Source: a bacterium (GTDB taxonomy: Bacteria > UBA8248). From it: a DNA stretch of 64,000 nt. Positions 60,438-64,000 of the stretch are shown in pieces. The position numbers were made by a program, and so were the translations under genes. The DNA is taken from NCBI GenBank assembly GCA_030922375.1, contig JAVEPB010000057.1:1-64000 (forward strand), written 5' to 3'. The notes below the pieces were generated by a model that ran no database searches, was not told the DNA's origin, and saw only the letters and a list, made by a program, of their open reading frames with translations. Each line of letters opens with the position of its first letter. Positions within the stretch are counted from its first letter, which is position 1.

Positions 60438-61214
60438 CTAAGCTCCATGCCGGCCTTCCTTGCGAACCGGGATACCGGCATTCGCAAGAAAAGATTTCGC
60501 TTTTTTCGTACTCTGCTCCGTGTAATGGAAAATGTTGGCAGCGGCGGCGGCCTCCGCGCCCACGCCGATTCCTTCGGCCAGATGGTCCCATTTGAATACG
60601 CCGCCAAAAGCGATCACGGGCAGATCTACCGCCCCGCATATTTCGGTCAATGTTTTCAGGTCATATCCTTTGCGGGCGCCGTCGTGATCGATTGAGTTGA
60701 AAAAAATTTCCCCCGCCCCAAGATCGCGCGACTTATGCGCCCACATGACAGGGTCCGAGTTGGTCATTTTCCGGCCGCGATCAACCGCGACCCTGACAGT
60801 CCCTTCTTCGTCCCGCTTCACATCGATTGAGGCCACAATACACTGGCGGCCGTAACGTTTCGAAAGAGTCCGGACCAGGTCCGGATTATCCGCCACGGCC
60901 GTATTGAGAACCAATTTATCCGCCCCGCTTCGCAATAAACGCTTGGCATAGTCCTCGTCACCGATCCAGCCACCCGCTGTCAAGGGGACAAAACATTGCC
61001 TGGAGACGTTGGAAACCACCTCGGCGAATTGTTCGCGCGAACTTTCCTCGCGCGTTACATTCAGGATGACGATTTCGTCAATGGCCCATTTATTGAACGC
61101 TTCAATCGCGTGAACAGCGTCGTAGTGAATGACATTCGTATGCTTGAATCGAATGCTTTGGACCACCTGGCCTTGCCGAAGGATTAATACGGCGATGAGA
61201 CGTTTCTTTAACAC
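60438..61214 (-). CDS. hisF: HisF-like cyclase subunit dedicated to sugar amidation
   Basis: LKKRLIAVLILRQGQVVQSIRFKHTNVIHYDAVHAIEAFNKWAIDEIVILNVTR; VPLTAGGWIGDEDYAKRLLRSGADKLVLNT. Confidence 0.92.
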   Translation of the reverse strand: MLKKRLIAVLILRQGQVVQSIRFKHTNVIHYDAVHAIEAFNKWAIDEIVILNVTREESSREQFAEVVSNVSRQCFVPLTAGGWIGDEDYAKRLLRSGADKLVLNTAVADNPDLVRTLSKRYGRQCIVASIDVKRDEEGTVRVAVDRGRKMTNSDPVMWAHKSRDLGAGEIFFNSIDHDGARKGYDLKTLTEICGAVDLPVIAFGGVFKWDHLAEGIGVGAEAAAAANIFHYTEQSTKKAKSFLANAGIPVRKEGRHGA

Positions 61215-61248
61215 AGGAAATACCTTGCACCGAGAAATTCAAAAATTA

Positions 61249-61866
61249 TTATAGGGAGATAAAATTCCGAAGAAGCTGCAATCCCACTCCCTGACTTTTT
61301 TCGGGATGAAATTGCATACCTAAGACATTACCGCTAGCCGCGATGGAAACGAAAGGAACACCGTAATTCGAAGTCGCCAATACATTGGATTCATCCTCGC
61401 ACTGCACATTGTACGAATGGACAAAATAAACGTCGCTTCCAGTTTCGATATCCGAAAATACCGCGTGGTCGCGACTAAATTCGATGGCATTCCAACCCAT
61501 GTGGGGCACTTTCAATCCGGCCTCTTGGGGAAATGAGACGACATGCGCATTCAAATAACCGAGGCCTTCATGGAAACCATCTTCTTCCGAGTCCAGGCAT
61601 ATGAGTTGCATTCCGAGGCAAACGCCAAGTAATTGATTCCCCCGGGAGACATGTGCGTTTAGAGACTCCGTCATTCCGCTCTCGTTCAGGTTTTCCATCG
61701 CCTCCTGAAAAGCGCCCACTCCGGGAAGGATTGCTTTTTCAAAGGGACCCAAATCCTCCGGTTTACCGATCAGCTCCCCCTCCGCGCCCACCTCATCGAG
61801 GGCGTTCAGCACCGACCTGATATTGCCCATTCCGTAATCAATTACCGCGACAGACGAACTAGTCAT
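61249..61866 (-). CDS. hisH: HisH-like glutamine amidotransferase subunit
   Basis: VAVIDYGMGNIRSVLNALDEVG; GVCLGMQLI; GMQFHPEKSQ. Confidence 0.94.
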   Translation of the reverse strand: MTSSSVAVIDYGMGNIRSVLNALDEVGAEGELIGKPEDLGPFEKAILPGVGAFQEAMENLNESGMTESLNAHVSRGNQLLGVCLGMQLICLDSEEDGFHEGLGYLNAHVVSFPQEAGLKVPHMGWNAIEFSRDHAVFSDIETGSDVYFVHSYNVQCEDESNVLATSNYGVPFVSIAASGNVLGMQFHPEKSQGVGLQLLRNFISL

Positions 61867-61881
61867 GGCAACTCTCTATTA

Positions 61882-62946
61882 TTACAGATCGATATCCGTC
61901 CATTCGATCCGGGCGCCTTTGGACTTCGCCGTCTTGAGCGTCTTTCCGACAAGCGCATCCACCTCCGAGGGAGGAATCCCGTCGCCGGGGCGTCTGTAGT
62001 CGAAATCGGACTCGGCCAACACCCTCCCCGCCTCCATATCTTCCATAGCGTGCACGCTCCGCCTGATAATCTGCCGTTTTTCTTTTTCAGCCGGATGCAA
62101 AATCCTGCGCGGCGACCCGAGCGCCTGCTCCAAGTCCCGAATGACTTGCACAAACTGCTTCGTGTCAGATGGCTCCAGCGACATGATGTGTTCGATGCTC
62201 CGCGTCGTCCTGTCCAGCGATATGGTTTTTTCCACCAGGTTCGCTCCGATTACCACAGCCGCCACATCCATGTCCCAACCCGGTGAGTGATCCGAAAATC
62301 CAATCGGAAACGCGAACATTTGCCTGAGCGACTTGATTATTCTCAGATTGATGCTATCGAGGCGTGCGGGATATCCGGAGGGACAATGATGAATAATGAC
62401 GTTTTCGTTTCCTTCTTCCCGGATAATATCGATAGCCGCCTCAATCTCTCCGATCGTGGCGTTCCCCGTATCGAACTGCAAACATAAATTCGAGCGGGCC
62501 GCTTTCCGGAGCAGCGGAACATGATTCACGTCCGCCGACGCGATTTTGATTGAATGGCACCCCAATTCGACCAGCATATCGATTTCCTCGGGAAAACAGA
62601 TCGTGGCGAAAAACGCGAGCCCGAGAGAATCGCTGTATTGTTTCAGCTCTTTCCATTCCCCCGTATTCAGCACACGGCGGCAGAGGATATCGTAGAGAGG
62701 CTCAGTAACGGTTTCGGTCGCTCCGCTTTCGCGGTCGATTAACACGTCATAACTAAAGGGAACCGATCTGTCGGCGACAAGGCGATCCGGATCGATAACT
62801 TGAAACTTTACGGCATCCGCACCGGATTCGGCAGCGCAGGCCACCAGCTTTTTCGCCGATTCCAGTCCGTCGTGCGTTGGTCCCGCTTCAAAGGTTATAA
62901 AACAAGGATGGCCATCTCCCACCGAACGGTCCCCAAATTTTACCAT
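61882..62946 (-). CDS. Third, divergent NeuB-family synthase
   Basis: FITFEAGPTHDGLESAKKLVACAAESGADAVKFQVID; SIKIASADVNHVPLL; GFSDHSPG; LVEKTISLDRTTRSIEHIMSLEP; C-terminal SAF domain. Confidence 0.88.
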   Translation of the reverse strand: MVKFGDRSVGDGHPCFITFEAGPTHDGLESAKKLVACAAESGADAVKFQVIDPDRLVADRSVPFSYDVLIDRESGATETVTEPLYDILCRRVLNTGEWKELKQYSDSLGLAFFATICFPEEIDMLVELGCHSIKIASADVNHVPLLRKAARSNLCLQFDTGNATIGEIEAAIDIIREEGNENVIIHHCPSGYPARLDSINLRIIKSLRQMFAFPIGFSDHSPGWDMDVAAVVIGANLVEKTISLDRTTRSIEHIMSLEPSDTKQFVQVIRDLEQALGSPRRILHPAEKEKRQIIRRSVHAMEDMEAGRVLAESDFDYRRPGDGIPPSEVDALVGKTLKTAKSKGARIEWTDIDL

Positions 62947-64000
62947 CGTTCTTTTTCCTTCTCTGACAGAAGTTCTTGTTGCTCCATGGACGAGGAGGAA
63001 GTTTCCACCCCTTCCACCAAATAATTTCCCAACGCCATATATGGCAACTTGCTATCCTGAAATGCGCGAACCGCATCGCTCGCGGTACAAACAATCGGTT
63101 CCTCATGCATATTGAAACTCGTATTAATTATATTAGACAGTCCCGTAAGCTCATGGTACGCACTAAGGATCTTGTGGAATTCGGGGTAGCGTTCACGCGA
63201 AACTATCTGTGGACGCGCCGTTCCATCGACATGCACGGCGGCCGGCGCCTCTTTGAGCATTCGCTCGGTGCAATCAAAAGTAATCGTCATATAGTTCGCG
63301 GCATTCCGGCTTTTTTCAATATCCTCGAAATAAAGGTGAGCGTGCTCCGCCAGGGTCGCTGGCGCGAAAGGCATGAATTCAGAGCGCTGGAGCTGTTTGT
63401 TGAGCCAATCGTTAACGGTCTTATCGCCGGCGTGGAAAAGGATGCTCCGATTGCCCAAGGCCCGCGGGCCATACTCCATCGGTCCGGAGCACCGGGCCAC
63501 CACGTTCCCCTCGGCAAGAAGTTCGGCAATGCGGACTTCAATTTCGGGACACCTGCTAAAGCGCAAACCGCTTCGCGAAAGAGCCGGATCGATTTCAGAA
63601 TCATATGGAGCATGCCCCAACAGAACACCGTTGATGGCCGCCGGACTTCCGCTATTCATCCCGGAATTCGCCAACCATGCCGCTCCCGCCGACAAGCCGC
63701 CGTCGCCCATGTTTGGAAATACGAAAACTTCGCTCACCGACGGGACCTCACGAATTCGTTGATTCAGCTTCACGTTCGCGAAGACGCCTCCCGCCAAGGC
63801 CAACCGAAATTTCCCGCGCCCCAACCCTGATACAAGTTCACAAACAACTTCCTCCAAAGCCCTTTGGGTGGAAGCCGAAATATCTTCCCTCGGGAAATCA
63901 GCGACGAATTCCTTTAAATGCTGATTTTCGAAGCGCGGCGCGTAAATACCATTTTCCATTCGGCCGATGAAACTTTGCTTTTGAGGATCGTAATCAATCA
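62940..64000 (-). CDS. Carbamoyltransferase (NodU family), partial; truncated at window edge
   Basis: LALAGGVFANVKLNQRI; VARCSGPMEYGPRALGNRSILFHAGDKTVNDWLNKQLQRSEFMPFAP; frame stays open upstream of 63959 to the window end (..IDYDPQKQSFIGRMENG..). Confidence 0.92.
   Translation of the reverse strand, partial: IDYDPQKQSFIGRMENGIYAPRFENQHLKEFVADFPREDISASTQRALEEVVCELVSGLGRGKFRLALAGGVFANVKLNQRIREVPSVSEVFVFPNMGDGGLSAGAAWLANSGMNSGSPAAINGVLLGHAPYDSEIDPALSRSGLRFSRCPEIEVRIAELLAEGNVVARCSGPMEYGPRALGNRSILFHAGDKTVNDWLNKQLQRSEFMPFAPATLAEHAHLYFEDIEKSRNAANYMTITFDCTERMLKEAPAAVHVDGTARPQIVSRERYPEFHKILSAYHELTGLSNIINTSFNMHEEPIVCTASDAVRAFQDSKLPYMALGNYLVEGVETSSSSMEQQELLSEKEKERW

Noticed and set aside
62976-63830. 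284-aa plus-strand ORF
   Set aside because: Antisense to the carbamoyltransferase with unmistakable family motifs.
1-64000. tRNA, rRNA or CRISPR arrays
   Set aside because: Intergenic regions were scanned by eye; no tRNA T-loop-like signals, rRNA segments or regularly spaced repeats with unique spacers were found.

Overview
The window is a long surface-polysaccharide (O-antigen/capsule-type) locus, nearly all on the minus strand (~64,000 down to ~13,800). The lower-coordinate flank (~1-13 kb) is mixed. The right edge cuts through a NodU-type carbamoyltransferase. The strongest theme is nonulosonic acid (sialic/pseudaminic/legionaminic-like sugar) metabolism. It includes three divergent NeuB/PseI-family synthases (43191-44246, 55470-56555, 61882-62946), two CMP-nonulosonate cytidylyltransferases (35093-35800, 57672-58391), a PseG-like hydrolase and a KdsC-like HAD phosphatase overlapping one NeuB. 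There is also an amidotransferase + HisF + HisH amidation module. A DapA/NanA-family aldolase, full-length transketolase, aldehyde dehydrogenase and SDR lie in the 34-44 kb section. Other genes include several GT4 glycosyltransferases, three asparagine-synthase-like proteins, many SAM methyltransferases, a WbpB/WbpD-like pair, GDP-fucose synthase, a GT39-like/O-antigen-ligase fusion, an MsbA-like ABC exporter, CapA, PIG-L deacetylase and a SPASM radical SAM enzyme. The most notable structures beyond gene content are: (i) a ~172-bp direct repeat (44 nt exact core), a truncated copy of the radical SAM gene's 5' end, that flanks an AT-richer methyltransferase gene (53900-54071 vs 55234-55404); (ii) a diverged ~106-bp intergenic repeat pair (21576-21681, 22821-22926); (iii) a perfect 21-bp tandem repeat inside the ligase fusion. 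All calls come from reading the supplied sequence and translations; no searches were run.
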